This document shows, in pieces, positions 1 to 8,099 of a stretch of 64,000 nt of DNA (position 1 is the stretch's first letter; every line of letters begins with the position of its first letter). The notes beneath the pieces were generated by a model that ran no database searches, was not told the DNA's origin, and worked only from the letters and a program-made list of their open reading frames with translations. A program made the position numbers and the translations under genes. Origin of the DNA: Verrucomicrobiia bacterium (lineage in GTDB: Bacteria > Verrucomicrobiota > Verrucomicrobiia > Limisphaerales > JADLHS01); NCBI GenBank assembly GCA_026125285.1, contig JAHCLO010000018.1, positions 1 to 64,000 on the forward strand, given 5' to 3'.

Positions 1-1
1 G

Positions 2-619
2 GGCGTGCCGGCCGGCTTCCGTGGGGCGTGGGCATGGATCCGGTCCGGCGCCCACCGGTTGGTGGACCTGCCCTGTGCTGAGTTTTCCTCCGCGGAGGGA
101 GCGCGTGAGCGGCGTCATTTCATCCTGCTGGCGGGTGCCGGCCTGGACTCCCAGGCGATCGGGTTGGTGAACTGGCAACTCAAGAAGCGGTTGGGACCCA
201 TGGCATACGTCTGGGCGGGCGTTCGCGCCATGCGGCTTCCGCACCGACCACTGGTGGCCGGGGCCCACACCGTCGAAATGGCGGCGATCGGCAACGGACG
301 CTTCTATGGGGGATGCTTCCCGCTGTTCCCCGGGGCGTGCCTCGACGACGGTCTCCTCGACTTCACGCTCGTTCCCCGCGTGACCTGGCCGGTCATTCTT
401 CGCGTCTTCCTCCATCTCCTCGGCGACCGTGTTGCCGGTTCTCGCGATGTGGTCCGGCTCCGGGGACCCATGCTGACCCTGGAATCCGCCGCGCCGGTGC
501 CGTTGCAACTGGATGGCGACCTGGTCGGCTGGCTGCCCGCAACGATCACCGTCCGTGCCCGCGCGCTGAAACTTGCGGCACCCGCGGTCGCGGACAGACC
601 GGAAGCGGGCGCGACCTGA
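2..619 (+). CDS. Diacylglycerol/lipid kinase family protein, C-terminal part (5' end outside window)
   Basis: The reading frame is open to the left edge, so the N-terminal catalytic half is missing. The visible ~205 residues match the C-terminal beta-sandwich domain of the DAGK/YegS/sphingosine-kinase family: a GAGLDSQ segment, a conserved NG.FYGG.F.. stretch, a P.A.LDDGLLDF segment, and a PLQLDGDLVG segment near the end. Enzymes of this family phosphorylate diacylglycerol or related lipids with ATP at the membrane. The glycine-rich nucleotide-binding loop would lie upstream of the window and cannot be checked. No downstream partner is evident, since the next gene runs on the other strand. 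Confidence 0.8.
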   Translation, partial: GVPAGFRGAWAWIRSGAHRLVDLPCAEFSSAEGARERRHFILLAGAGLDSQAIGLVNWQLKKRLGPMAYVWAGVRAMRLPHRPLVAGAHTVEMAAIGNGRFYGGCFPLFPGACLDDGLLDFTLVPRVTWPVILRVFLHLLGDRVAGSRDVVRLRGPMLTLESAAPVPLQLDGDLVGWLPATITVRARALKLAAPAVADRPEAGAT

Positions 620-760
620 AGACGTTCGGCGTTCGTCCGGATGATCTCGGAAACGGGGCGCGCAAGTGCCGTGGTCCGCCGATGAGCCGGCGCGTCGAGC
701 CCGCCATCCCAAGGGCCCGCCTTTCCCCCGGGCTTGGGTCGTTCCCGTGCGTTTCCAGGC

Positions 761-1996
761 CTACGGCTCCACGTTGACCCGGGTCCCCACCAGGACCATC
801 CGACGCAGATGATCGGCGTCCCAGTTGGCGAGGCGGAAACAGCCGTGCGATTCGGTGCGGCCCACTTGTTCCGGACCGGGAGTGCCGTGAATGCCATAAC
901 CAGGCCGACTGAGGCTGATCCACGCCGTGCCCACGGGATTATTCGGTCCGGGCGGGAGAATCAACTTGCGGTTTAGCTGTCGGGCTTCGGAAGATTCGGG
1001 AAACACCGCCGGATTGAAGGTGTAGTTTGGGTTCTCCGCGATGGCGACGATCTGTAATTCGCCCGCCGGCCGCTTTTCGACTCGCGCGGCAATACTGCAC
1101 GGAAAATGGGCCAACAAGTTGGTCTGGGCATCAAAGGCCTGGAGTCGCTTTTCACCCAGGCTGATGACGACAAACGCCGCCTTGCGCGCAGGTGGAAGGT
1201 TCGTGACGAACGGAAGCCGGACTACGGTGCCAATCGTGGCATTGGTCCAGTCCAGGTTGGGGTTCAAGCGGCGAACGAGATTGGGACTCGCCCGGCCCTC
1301 TTCGGCGAGAAGTTCCAGGAGGGTTTCGTATTCCAAAGCGGTTTGCTGCGACTTGCCCAGCCAGGTCTTGCTCAACGGTTGCAGCCGAGTCAGATCGTTT
1401 GAGACGACGACCCGCTGAAAAAATGGCGGGGAGGCCAACCACAAACGCGCGCGGGTGGCGGCGTCGAGTGTGCCAGTCTCGCTCAGACTTTCGCGTCGTT
1501 GGAAAGCCAGCAACGCGGCGCGGGTTTGTGCACCCATCACGCCGTCCACGGAGCCGGGCGAAATAGCCTGCCGTGCGAGGGCAATTTGCATTTCCAATGT
1601 GTCGCGCACCGTTCGCGGGAAACCATCTTCCACAACCGCGGGCGGAATGATCGTTGGCGCTGGCGTGGGCGGGGCAGTTTCGCGCTCGATCGGCAAGGGC
1701 TGGGGACTTGGTGTGGGCACGGGTGCAACCGCCACCGGCGGGACGGCCACGGCATTGGTTTGCGGAACGATCGGTGCGGGTTTGGGGGTGGGAGTCGGAG
1801 CGGACACCGGGCGGACTGAAAACGGCCAGTTTGCGGGCAAACCGGGATGTCCCGCCTGCCACCAAATCCAACCGCCAATCATCAGCAAAAACAGTGCGGC
1901 AAACCAAGACAGCCGCTTGCCGCGTTTCTTGCGCGAGGCAGACGAGTGGTTTCGGCGGCGGGGCGGCACGCGCGGATTTAGCCACAGCCCCGCCAC
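761..1996 (-). CDS. L,D-transpeptidase (YkuD domain) with peptidoglycan-binding domain
   Basis: This 411-residue envelope protein probably forms 3-3 cross-links in peptidoglycan or attaches proteins to it. The N-terminus is basic and is followed by one membrane segment (about residues 29-46), so it is probably a signal anchor. A proline-rich linker (about 60-120) leads to a peptidoglycan-binding-1 type domain (about 130-190, with the DGVMGAQTRAALLAFQ motif). A LysM-like middle follows, and then the YkuD catalytic domain. The catalytic signature is complete: HGT around residue 370 and SHGCFRL with the nucleophilic cysteine near residue 386. The start is a GTG codon with no convincing ribosome-binding site, so a start a few codons downstream is possible. 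Confidence 0.88.
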   Translation of the reverse strand: MAGLWLNPRVPPRRRNHSSASRKKRGKRLSWFAALFLLMIGGWIWWQAGHPGLPANWPFSVRPVSAPTPTPKPAPIVPQTNAVAVPPVAVAPVPTPSPQPLPIERETAPPTPAPTIIPPAVVEDGFPRTVRDTLEMQIALARQAISPGSVDGVMGAQTRAALLAFQRRESLSETGTLDAATRARLWLASPPFFQRVVVSNDLTRLQPLSKTWLGKSQQTALEYETLLELLAEEGRASPNLVRRLNPNLDWTNATIGTVVRLPFVTNLPPARKAAFVVISLGEKRLQAFDAQTNLLAHFPCSIAARVEKRPAGELQIVAIAENPNYTFNPAVFPESSEARQLNRKLILPPGPNNPVGTAWISLSRPGYGIHGTPGPEQVGRTESHGCFRLANWDADHLRRMVLVGTRVNVEP

Positions 1997-2180
1997 GCGC
2001 CCAAGTTTATTTGGCGGCCTTGCCGGTCAGTGGTGCGAAACGCCGACCCGGCACAACATGGTTGTCCAAAGTCATTTCCGGACGTATGCCGCCGGAGCGC
2101 CGGTCTGTGACAGGTTTAGGGTTTTGGATGCCCGGTGCCGGTGCGTTTATGAGTGGAACATCGTCAGGTTTCGTGCGGCG

Positions 2181-2206
2181 GAAGCCGACCAGAGGTCGGC
2201 GCTCCG
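2181..2206. repeat. Short palindromic repeat (GGCGCTCC family arm)
   Basis: A 7-bp perfect stem (GCCGACC / GGTCGGC, positions 2184-2200) is followed by GCTCC. The same GGCGCTCC end occurs in the palindromic repeats inside the DUF4175-type gene at 49.4 and 51.6 kb. It lies in the 236-base gap between two minus-strand genes. I see nothing else in that gap apart from a weak palindrome near 2086-2105. Confidence 0.5.
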
Positions 2207-2232
2207 TCTAAGCTCGCGATCTTTCCTGAAAC

Positions 2233-2946
2233 TCATTTTGGCAATCGTGCCAACACGGCGTCGGCAAGCAGCCGGGCAGCTTCATCGTACGAAACCATGC
2301 CGGTGTTGATAACCAAATGCTGGAGCAGCGGATCGTCGGGATCGGCATTGAAATACTTCTTCAGGTAACGGCGGCGGCCCTGGTCTTCTTGCACGCAGAA
2401 TTCGCGCGCGGCTTTCTCGCTCATATTGTAGAACGCGTGAGCGTGCTGGACGCGTTGTTCGAGTGGGGCCACCAGACGCACATGCAGGACGTTCTTCAGT
2501 CTGGCGGTGATGAGATTTCCGCCGCGGCCGATGATGATGGCGCCGCCCAATTCGGCGAGGTGCAAAATGGTCTCCGCCGTCTGACGGATGATAGTTTCGG
2601 TGCCCGGCCCGGCGTTGAACACGTTGTCCATGATCTCCTGCAGGGCGTTAATGCGGTCCTCGGGAAGGAACTTGGCCAAGCGCGCCGGCAGGTTGTGATC
2701 GGCCAGCACTTTCTCCATCAGGTTCCGGTCAAATACCGTCCACGGCGGCACGTCGGGCGGCGTGTGGGGCTGCAACAGTGCCGCCAGCTTCTCCGCGACC
2801 ACGAGCGCGCCACAACCGGCCTGACGAGAGATCGTGACTGCGGGCCGGCGCGCGGTGACCGCGCGGTGGGCAATCGGCTGGTCCGGCGGGCGGAGTTGAA
2901 GATTGATGAACGAATAACAGCGATCAAGTCCGGCGAGATTTTCCAT
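2233..2946 (-). CDS. Cytidylate kinase-like family protein
   Basis: The 237-residue product belongs to the cytidylate-kinase-like group (P-loop nucleoside monophosphate kinase fold). Near residue 40 is AVTISRQAGCGALVVAEKL, in the position of the P-loop, but it lacks the classical GKS/T ending, as is common in this group. An IIIGRGG motif lies near the middle, followed by a run of arginines in HVRLVAPLEQRV and a lid-like region (QEDQGRRRYLKKYF). True cytidylate kinases convert CMP to CDP; the substrate of this subgroup is not known. I chose the ATG at 2946 because a GGAG ribosome-binding site lies 8-9 bases upstream, although the frame is open further upstream. Confidence 0.8.
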   Translation of the reverse strand: MENLAGLDRCYSFINLQLRPPDQPIAHRAVTARRPAVTISRQAGCGALVVAEKLAALLQPHTPPDVPPWTVFDRNLMEKVLADHNLPARLAKFLPEDRINALQEIMDNVFNAGPGTETIIRQTAETILHLAELGGAIIIGRGGNLITARLKNVLHVRLVAPLEQRVQHAHAFYNMSEKAAREFCVQEDQGRRRYLKKYFNADPDDPLLQHLVINTGMVSYDEAARLLADAVLARLPK

Positions 2947-3278
2947 AGCGAGTTTCTCCGTTGGGTTGGATGGTGGTTTGGCAGCCGCGACCAGCGTGGG
3001 TTTCGTCCGCCCGCCCACGTCCGGTTGAAGTCAGATGGATTGGCGCTTGGGAATTCATTTTGGCCCGTACTCAGATAGATTTAATCGCGGCCACTTGCCT
3101 TCGTGCTTCCGCTCAAACTTACTTCAATTGCCCGGCCGGTTTCAATTTCGATGTGACGATTTGACCGCACCTAATGCGGCGGATTAAGCCAGCGTCGCAA
3201 CGGACATCGGCAGCGGTGGTCAGGCCGGTGAGTGGATTTGTCCTTTTGCGGGCCGCCGGATTTTGGAAACATCCCGTC

Positions 3279-4361
3279 ATGCGCGAATGTGTAGGCATCA
3301 TGACCGGTGGCGGCGATTGTCCCGGGTTGAACGCCGTGATCCGGGCGGTGGTCAAGTCCGCCACCAAGCGCGGCTGGGATACCATCGGTTTTCTGGGCGG
3401 TTACGATGGCATGCTCGAACCGATGCGTTACCGGACGCTGGACTACAAGGAAATGGACGCGCTGTTATTCGTGGGTGGAACGATTCTGGGCACAACCAAC
3501 AAGGGCCGCTTTTCCGCCAAGACCGGGCACGGTGAGTTGACGGAGATTCCCCGGGAGATACTCGACGAGGCGAAACGCAATTTCCAGAAACTCGGCTTGC
3601 GGGCGCTGGTCAGCGTGGGGGGCGATGGCTCCCTGACCATTGCCCAGGCGCTGTTCGAGCACGGCATCCCGATTGTCGGTGTGCCCAAGACCATTGACAA
3701 CGATCTCGAAGCCACGGCGATCACGTTCGGCTTCGATTCCGCCGTCGCCTGCGCCACGGACGCGTTGGACCGGTTGCGTACCACCGCGCAAAGCCACGAC
3801 CGCGTGATGGTGTTGGAGGTAATGGGCCGGTACGCGGGCTGGATTGCGGCGCACGCCGGCATTGCCGGCGGCGGCGACGTCATTTTGATTCCGGAAATTC
3901 CCTTTCATTACGACCGCGTCTGCGCCCGCATCGCCGAACGCGAACGCCAAGGCAAACGTTTCACGCTGGTGGTGGTGGCCGAGGGGGCGCGCGAGAGCGG
4001 CCAGGATTACGTCACCAGCGGCGCGGCGGAGAAGCATCGGGAAGCGCGGCTGGGCGGCATCGGCGCCGTGGTGGCGGCGCAAATCCAACAACGCACCGGC
4101 AAGGAAACCCGCGTGTGCGTGCTCGGCCATTTGCAGCGTGGCGGTGCGCCTACGACCTTTGACCGCCTGCTTTGCACGCGCTTCGGGGCGCGGGCTGTGG
4201 AGCTGGTGGCCGAGGAAAAATACGGCTTCATGGTGGCGCTTCGTCCCCCGGACACCGTCGCCGTGAAACTCACCGAAGCAATTGGCCGACTGCGCACGGT
4301 GCCGCTGGACGGCGACATCGTTCACACCGCGCGTTCATTGGGCATCAGTTTTGGGGATTGA
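3279..4361 (+). CDS. pfkA: 6-phosphofructokinase
   Basis: This 360-residue protein phosphorylates fructose 6-phosphate to fructose 1,6-bisphosphate. The N-terminal TGGGDCPGLNAVIRA motif, GGDGS (residues 114-118) and PKTIDND (residues 136-142) are all visible, with MGRYAGWIA further on. The glycine in GGDGS is the residue usually found in ATP-dependent enzymes, while the lysine in PKTIDND is typical of pyrophosphate-dependent and mixed group III enzymes, so the phosphoryl donor cannot be read with certainty. The frame is open upstream, but the ATG at 3279 sits directly before the conserved strand (RECVGIMTGGG). The gene diverges from the cytidylate-kinase-like gene. The 332-base space between them shows no clear regulatory motif. 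Confidence 0.93.
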   Translation: MRECVGIMTGGGDCPGLNAVIRAVVKSATKRGWDTIGFLGGYDGMLEPMRYRTLDYKEMDALLFVGGTILGTTNKGRFSAKTGHGELTEIPREILDEAKRNFQKLGLRALVSVGGDGSLTIAQALFEHGIPIVGVPKTIDNDLEATAITFGFDSAVACATDALDRLRTTAQSHDRVMVLEVMGRYAGWIAAHAGIAGGGDVILIPEIPFHYDRVCARIAERERQGKRFTLVVVAEGARESGQDYVTSGAAEKHREARLGGIGAVVAAQIQQRTGKETRVCVLGHLQRGGAPTTFDRLLCTRFGARAVELVAEEKYGFMVALRPPDTVAVKLTEAIGRLRTVPLDGDIVHTARSLGISFGD

Positions 4362-4440
4362 TTGCACCCGCCGACGTGAGGGGCGAGTTCCCGGCAGCAA
4401 TTCATGTCGGCCTGCCGCGCACCGCGACCAAGAAGGTGCG

Positions 4441-4531
4441 GCACCTCCTGCGAGGTGCGGGCAGAGCGCGTCACTCCGTGCGCGCCGTTGGGAGGCGAGG
4501 TATAAGATGCGGCGCGCACGGAGTGACGCGC
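4441..4531. repeat. Palindromic intergenic element with 22-bp perfect arms
   Basis: Arms at 4466-4487 and 4510-4531 are perfect 22-base inverted copies (GCGCGTCACTCCGTGCGCGC plus two bases) around a 22-base loop. A smaller hairpin (GCACCTC/GAGGTGC, 4441-4458) precedes it. The element fills the gap between pfkA and recQ, both read rightward, and could act as a terminator-like or mRNA-stabilising hairpin. There is no T-tract, so it is not a classic intrinsic terminator. Confidence 0.75.
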
Positions 4532-4623
4532 CCTACCACGCTCCAAAACCTGTTTGTTACGCCACGAGCCCGTGACTGCGCTTTGCAGTTTCCAACCCGC
4601 CGAAGCTTTTTCATAATTCCCCG

Positions 4624-6894
4624 GTGAAATCCGGCGCGGCTGACTTACATGAACTGCTGAAGAAATACTTCGGCTTCGCCTCCTTCCGGCCGTTGCAGGC
4701 GGACATCATCCGCGATTCGCTGGCGGGCAGGGACGTTTTCGCCGTGCTGCCAACGGGCGGAGGCAAGTCGCTTTGCTTTCAACTGCCGGCGCTCGTTCGG
4801 CCCGGGCTGACGGTCGTTGTGTCGCCGTTGATCGCGCTGATGAAGGACCAGGTGGACGCGTTGCAGGCGGCGGGCGTGGCCGCTACGTTTCTGAATTCGT
4901 CGCTCGCGGCTGGCGAATCGCGTCCACGATTGCACGGATTGCACAACGGCGAATTCAAACTGCTCTACGTCGCGCCGGAGCGTTTGATGTTGTCGGGTTT
5001 TCTCGACGACCTGCAGCGCTGGAACGTGAACTTGTTCGCGATTGACGAGGCGCATTGTGTCAGCGAGTGGGGGCACGATTTCCGTCCGGAATACCGGCAG
5101 CTTTCATCGTTGCGCGAGAAGTTTCCCGGCGCGCCGTTCATGGCGTTGACGGCCACGGCCACGGAGCGCGTTCGCGCGGACATCATCAAGCAACTGCACC
5201 TGCGCGACCCGCGTTGTTACGTGGCCAGCTTCAATCGCCCGAACCTGACGTATCGGGTGTCGGCCAAATCAGGTTCTTGCGGACAAATCCTCGATTTCAT
5301 CCAGGCCCGTCCGCGCGAGGCGGGGATCATCTATTGCCAGGCGCGAAAGACCACTGAAGACCTCGCGCGCAAATTGAGCGCCGACGGAGTGACGGCGCTG
5401 CCGTATCACGCGGGACTGACAGCGGGGGAACGCACGAAGAATCAGGAGATGTTCCTCCGCGATGAAGTTCGCGTGGTTTGCGCCACGATCGCCTTCGGCA
5501 TGGGCATCAACAAACCGAATGTGCGCTTTGTCATCCATTACGATCTGCCGAAGAACATCGAGGGTTACTATCAGGAAACGGGTCGGGCGGGCCGCGACGG
5601 CTTGCCAAGCGAATGTCTGTTGCTGTTCAGCCCCGGTGACCGCGTGAAGCAGATGCGGTTCATTGACGAGAAGCCCGACCCAAAGGAACGCGAAATTGCC
5701 CGGGCGCAATTGGAGCAAATGCTGCACTACGCGGAGATTGCAACCTGTCGCCGCGAGTCGTTGCTGGGGTATTTTGGGGAGAAGGTAGTGGCACGGGCGT
5801 CTCGCCCGTTCGATGAAAACCAGAACCGAACAGGCGGGACGCCTGTGCCACTATTCAATTGCGGCTCTTGCGACAATTGTCTATCGCCGCGCGCGACGTG
5901 GGACGGCACGGTGGCGGCGCAAAAGTTTTTGTCCTGCGTTTATCGCATCCGCGAGAAAAGCGGGTTCAATGTCGGCATGAATCACATCGTCGAAGTGCTG
6001 ACCGGCGCGGACACCGAGAAAGTCCGCAAGTTCGGACATCAATCACTGTCCACCTACAACATCGGCACGGAACACTCGCGCGCGGAGTGGGCCGCCATCG
6101 GACGTGAACTGGTCCGGCTCGGTTTGCTGTTCCAGAACAGCGACAAATTCAACGTCATCGAGATCACCGACGATGGCATGGCCGCGTTGAAGGAGCGTCG
6201 CAAGATCACGCTGACGAAACCCGTCGCCGCGCCTGAACCGGACAAGGAGAAACATCGCGCTGGTGAAATCGCCTGCGACGAGGCGCTGTTCGAGAAATTG
6301 CGCGCGTTGCGCAAACAACTGGCGGACGAACGCGGCGTGCCTCCTTACATCGTTTTCTCGGACGTTGCGCTGCGACAGATGGCGCGTTTCTATCCGCAGA
6401 ACGACAGGGAGTTTTCGCGCATCAGCGGTGTCGGCGAAAAGAAACAGCGCGAGTTTGGGAACATTTTCCTGGGAGAGATTGCAGCGCATCTTCAAAAGAA
6501 CCCGCGCCAGATGTTTGCCGACGATTCGTTCGATAGTGGCACAGGCGTCCCGCCTGTTCGAACGGGCAGGATGCCCGTGCCACTACGTTCTCGCATCACA
6601 GATACCGTTGGCGAGACATTGCATTATTACCGGCAGGGAAAATCCGTGGCGGAGATCGCGCACATTCGTGGCGTGGTGGAAGGCACGATTTACACCCACC
6701 TTGAAACCGCCATGCAAGCGGGCGAGGCGATTGATGTGGATTCCCTTGTGAGCGCGGAAGCGCAACGCGAGATTGCGGCAGCGTTCGAGAAGCACGGCTT
6801 TGTCAGTCTCGGTCGCGTGGTGGAATCGTTGGGTGGCCGATACGGTTACGGTCCGTGCCGGCTCGTTCGCGCCGCGCTACAGATGAAACCGTAG
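4624..6894 (+). CDS. recQ: ATP-dependent DNA helicase RecQ
   Basis: This 756-residue 3'-5' DNA helicase acts in recombination and repair. The order is helicase domain 1 (Walker A LPTGGGKSLCFQLPA, Walker B/motif II IDEAHCVSEWGHDFRP), helicase domain 2 (YYQETGRAGRDGLPSE), the RecQ zinc-binding region (a Cys-Arg-Arg, then CGSCDNC), a winged-helix region, an HRDC domain (about 540-620), and a C-terminal helix-turn-helix (SVAEIAHIRGVVEGTIYTHL). Two palindromic repeats are translated within it. One adds about 23 residues in the zinc-binding region between YFGEK and NCGSCDNC; the other adds about 20 residues after HRDC. All helicase motifs are intact, so the protein is probably functional. The start is GTG at 4624, and the stop codon lies inside another repeat. 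Confidence 0.95.
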   Translation: MKSGAADLHELLKKYFGFASFRPLQADIIRDSLAGRDVFAVLPTGGGKSLCFQLPALVRPGLTVVVSPLIALMKDQVDALQAAGVAATFLNSSLAAGESRPRLHGLHNGEFKLLYVAPERLMLSGFLDDLQRWNVNLFAIDEAHCVSEWGHDFRPEYRQLSSLREKFPGAPFMALTATATERVRADIIKQLHLRDPRCYVASFNRPNLTYRVSAKSGSCGQILDFIQARPREAGIIYCQARKTTEDLARKLSADGVTALPYHAGLTAGERTKNQEMFLRDEVRVVCATIAFGMGINKPNVRFVIHYDLPKNIEGYYQETGRAGRDGLPSECLLLFSPGDRVKQMRFIDEKPDPKEREIARAQLEQMLHYAEIATCRRESLLGYFGEKVVARASRPFDENQNRTGGTPVPLFNCGSCDNCLSPRATWDGTVAAQKFLSCVYRIREKSGFNVGMNHIVEVLTGADTEKVRKFGHQSLSTYNIGTEHSRAEWAAIGRELVRLGLLFQNSDKFNVIEITDDGMAALKERRKITLTKPVAAPEPDKEKHRAGEIACDEALFEKLRALRKQLADERGVPPYIVFSDVALRQMARFYPQNDREFSRISGVGEKKQREFGNIFLGEIAAHLQKNPRQMFADDSFDSGTGVPPVRTGRMPVPLRSRITDTVGETLHYYRQGKSVAEIAHIRGVVEGTIYTHLETAMQAGEAIDVDSLVSAEAQREIAAAFEKHGFVSLGRVVESLGGRYGYGPCRLVRAALQMKP
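5786..5853. repeat. Palindromic repeat in frame inside recQ (zinc-binding region)
   Basis: Left arm 5786-5812 (TAGTGGCACGGGCGTCTCGC...) and right arm 5827-5853 are inverted copies that match at 24 of 27 positions. The element is translated as part of RecQ and gives residues such as ARASRPF and GGTPVPL between the first cysteine and the CGSCDNC cluster. The same arm sequence occurs again at 6534-6585. Confidence 0.85.
6534..6585. repeat. Second palindromic repeat in frame inside recQ
   Basis: Left arm 6534-6560 and right arm 6559-6585 belong to the same family as the element at 5786 but have almost no loop. Translation gives SGTGVPPVRTGRMPVPL between the HRDC domain and the C-terminal helix-turn-helix. 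This is a likely interdomain linker, where extra residues would be tolerated. Confidence 0.85.
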
Positions 6895-7058
6895 CGGCAG
6901 GCATCCTGCCTGCCGTAGAGCCGAGCTTCCAGCCCGGCGGAAAAGCCGCACGCAACATCAGACGCGTTGGAATGTTTCAAGCGTGTATCAGAATTCACGT
7001 CCCATTCCGGGCGGCAGGATGCCGCCCTCTACGGCAACCAAGGATGGTTGCCGCTACA
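6891..7058. repeat. Cluster of palindromic repeats between convergent recQ and kdpE
   Basis: Three hairpin-forming units follow each other. They are GTAGCGGCAGGCATCCTGCC at 6891-6910 with its mirrored GTAG end, GGGCGGCAGGATGCCGCCC near 7009-7027, and CGGCAACC/GGTTGCCG with GCTAC at the end (7032-7056). The outer ends GTAGCGGC and GCCGCTAC mirror each other across the cluster. It occupies the whole space between two converging genes, and the recQ stop codon (TAG, 6892-6894) is the TAG of the first unit. It could terminate both transcripts. Confidence 0.75.
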
Positions 7059-7061
7059 CGT

Positions 7062-7763
7062 TCACCGCTCCGCTTCCACCAACCGGTAGCCGATGCCCGG
7101 TTCGGTGCGGATCAACTCCGCGTCACCCGGTTTGTCCTCCAGCTTCTCCCGCAGGTGCGCGAAGTGAACGCGCAGATAATGCGTCTGCTCCACCGCCTTC
7201 GGTCCCCAGACCTCGGTGAGCAACTGCCGATGCGTCAAAACTTTTCCTGCGTGCGTCACAAGCAGGCGGAGCAGGGAATACTCGATGGGCGTGAGTTTCA
7301 CCTCTTGTTTGCGTTTGCGAACGATGCGGGCGGACAAGTCCACTTCCAGATCGCCGGTGCGGAAGATGGCGTCTGCGCCTTGGGGCTGAACATGGCGCAA
7401 CGCCGCGCGCAGCCGGGCGAGGAGTTCGGCGCTGTTAAACGGCTTGGTCACGTAATCATCCGCGCCCGCATCGAGCGCAGCGACCTTGTCGTCCTCGCGG
7501 TCGCGCACGCTCAGGATGATGACGGGAACTTTGCTCCATTCGCGCAGTCGTTTGAGTAATTCCACACCTTCAAGATCGGGTAAACCGAGATCGAGCAACA
7601 CCACGTCCGGGCGACGTTGCGCGGCTTGGGCAACACCGTCCTGACCAGTCGCAGCATCGAACACACGATAGCCATTCGCCTCCAGCGTCACGCGCAGGAG
7701 GCGACGGATTTGCGGCTCGTCGTCAATCACCAGGGCGGTTGGGGAAGCGGGGAGATTGCTCAT
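7062..7763 (-). CDS. kdpE: Response regulator KdpE (potassium operon)
   Basis: This 233-residue OmpR/PhoB-type regulator has a receiver domain (about 10-120: acidic pair IDDE, phospho-acceptor LLDLGLPD, then S and K in ILSVRD and DDYVTKPF). The C-terminal winged-helix DNA-binding domain is at about 135-230 (LTPIEYSLLRLLVTHAGKVL; HYLRVHFAHLREKLE). The HYLRVH.AHLR pattern is typical of KdpE. It would be phosphorylated by KdpD and activate the upstream kdp genes under low potassium or osmotic stress. The ATG at 7763 begins MSNLPASP just ahead of the receiver domain; the open frame upstream of it is repeat sequence. It is separated from kdpD by 336 bases of repeats, so it may not be strictly co-transcribed. 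Confidence 0.93.
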   Translation of the reverse strand: MSNLPASPTALVIDDEPQIRRLLRVTLEANGYRVFDAATGQDGVAQAAQRRPDVVLLDLGLPDLEGVELLKRLREWSKVPVIILSVRDREDDKVAALDAGADDYVTKPFNSAELLARLRAALRHVQPQGADAIFRTGDLEVDLSARIVRKRKQEVKLTPIEYSLLRLLVTHAGKVLTHRQLLTEVWGPKAVEQTHYLRVHFAHLREKLEDKPGDAELIRTEPGIGYRLVEAER

Positions 7764-8099
7764 GTCAGTTGCGGGAAAAAGCGGCGGTGAACGCGCCGCA
7801 GTCCAGACGCTTCGCGCGGAACGGGAGCGGAAGGCAAACGCGGAGCGTCTGGACTGCGGTCGGTTCAGCACCGCTTTTGGAAACGAGCGGAGTGAACTCA
7901 CCAGCGGGGGCAAAGTTTGTGAAACGCTCGCCCTCACCCCGGCCCTCTCCCCCAGGAGAGGGAGAAACGCCCGCCGTCTCCGTCGAGAAGCTGCGACTGG
8001 ATTGGCTGAAGAAACAAACGAACCCTAGAGCGTTTACGCTGCCTGTCCCCTCTCCCCGGGGGAGAGGGTTATGGTGAGGGCGAGCGTCCAACCATCTTT
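7764..8099. repeat. Repeat-filled gap between kdpD and kdpE, including a MITE-like element (7925-8086)
   Basis: No gene is supported here. Positions 7798-7864 carry an inverted repeat (CGCAGTCCAGACGCT / AGCGTCTGGACTGCG). Positions 7925-8086 are a 162-base unit bounded by inverted ends CGCTCGCCCTCACC ... GGTGAGGGCGAGCG, each followed inward by CCCTCTCCCC-type palindromes. The same ends bound elements at 48406-48604 and 56743-56945. This family gives spurious translations rich in Pro, Ser and Leu. Confidence 0.75.

Noticed and set aside
1455..2309. Plus-strand frame opposite the L,D-transpeptidase
   Set aside because: It is low-complexity glycine-rich sequence that mirrors the proline-rich linker.
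4441..4531. Possible CRISPR or tRNA at the strong palindromes
   Set aside because: There is only a single inverted pair here, with no spaced direct repeats, cas genes or cloverleaf. The same holds for the other palindromic clusters.
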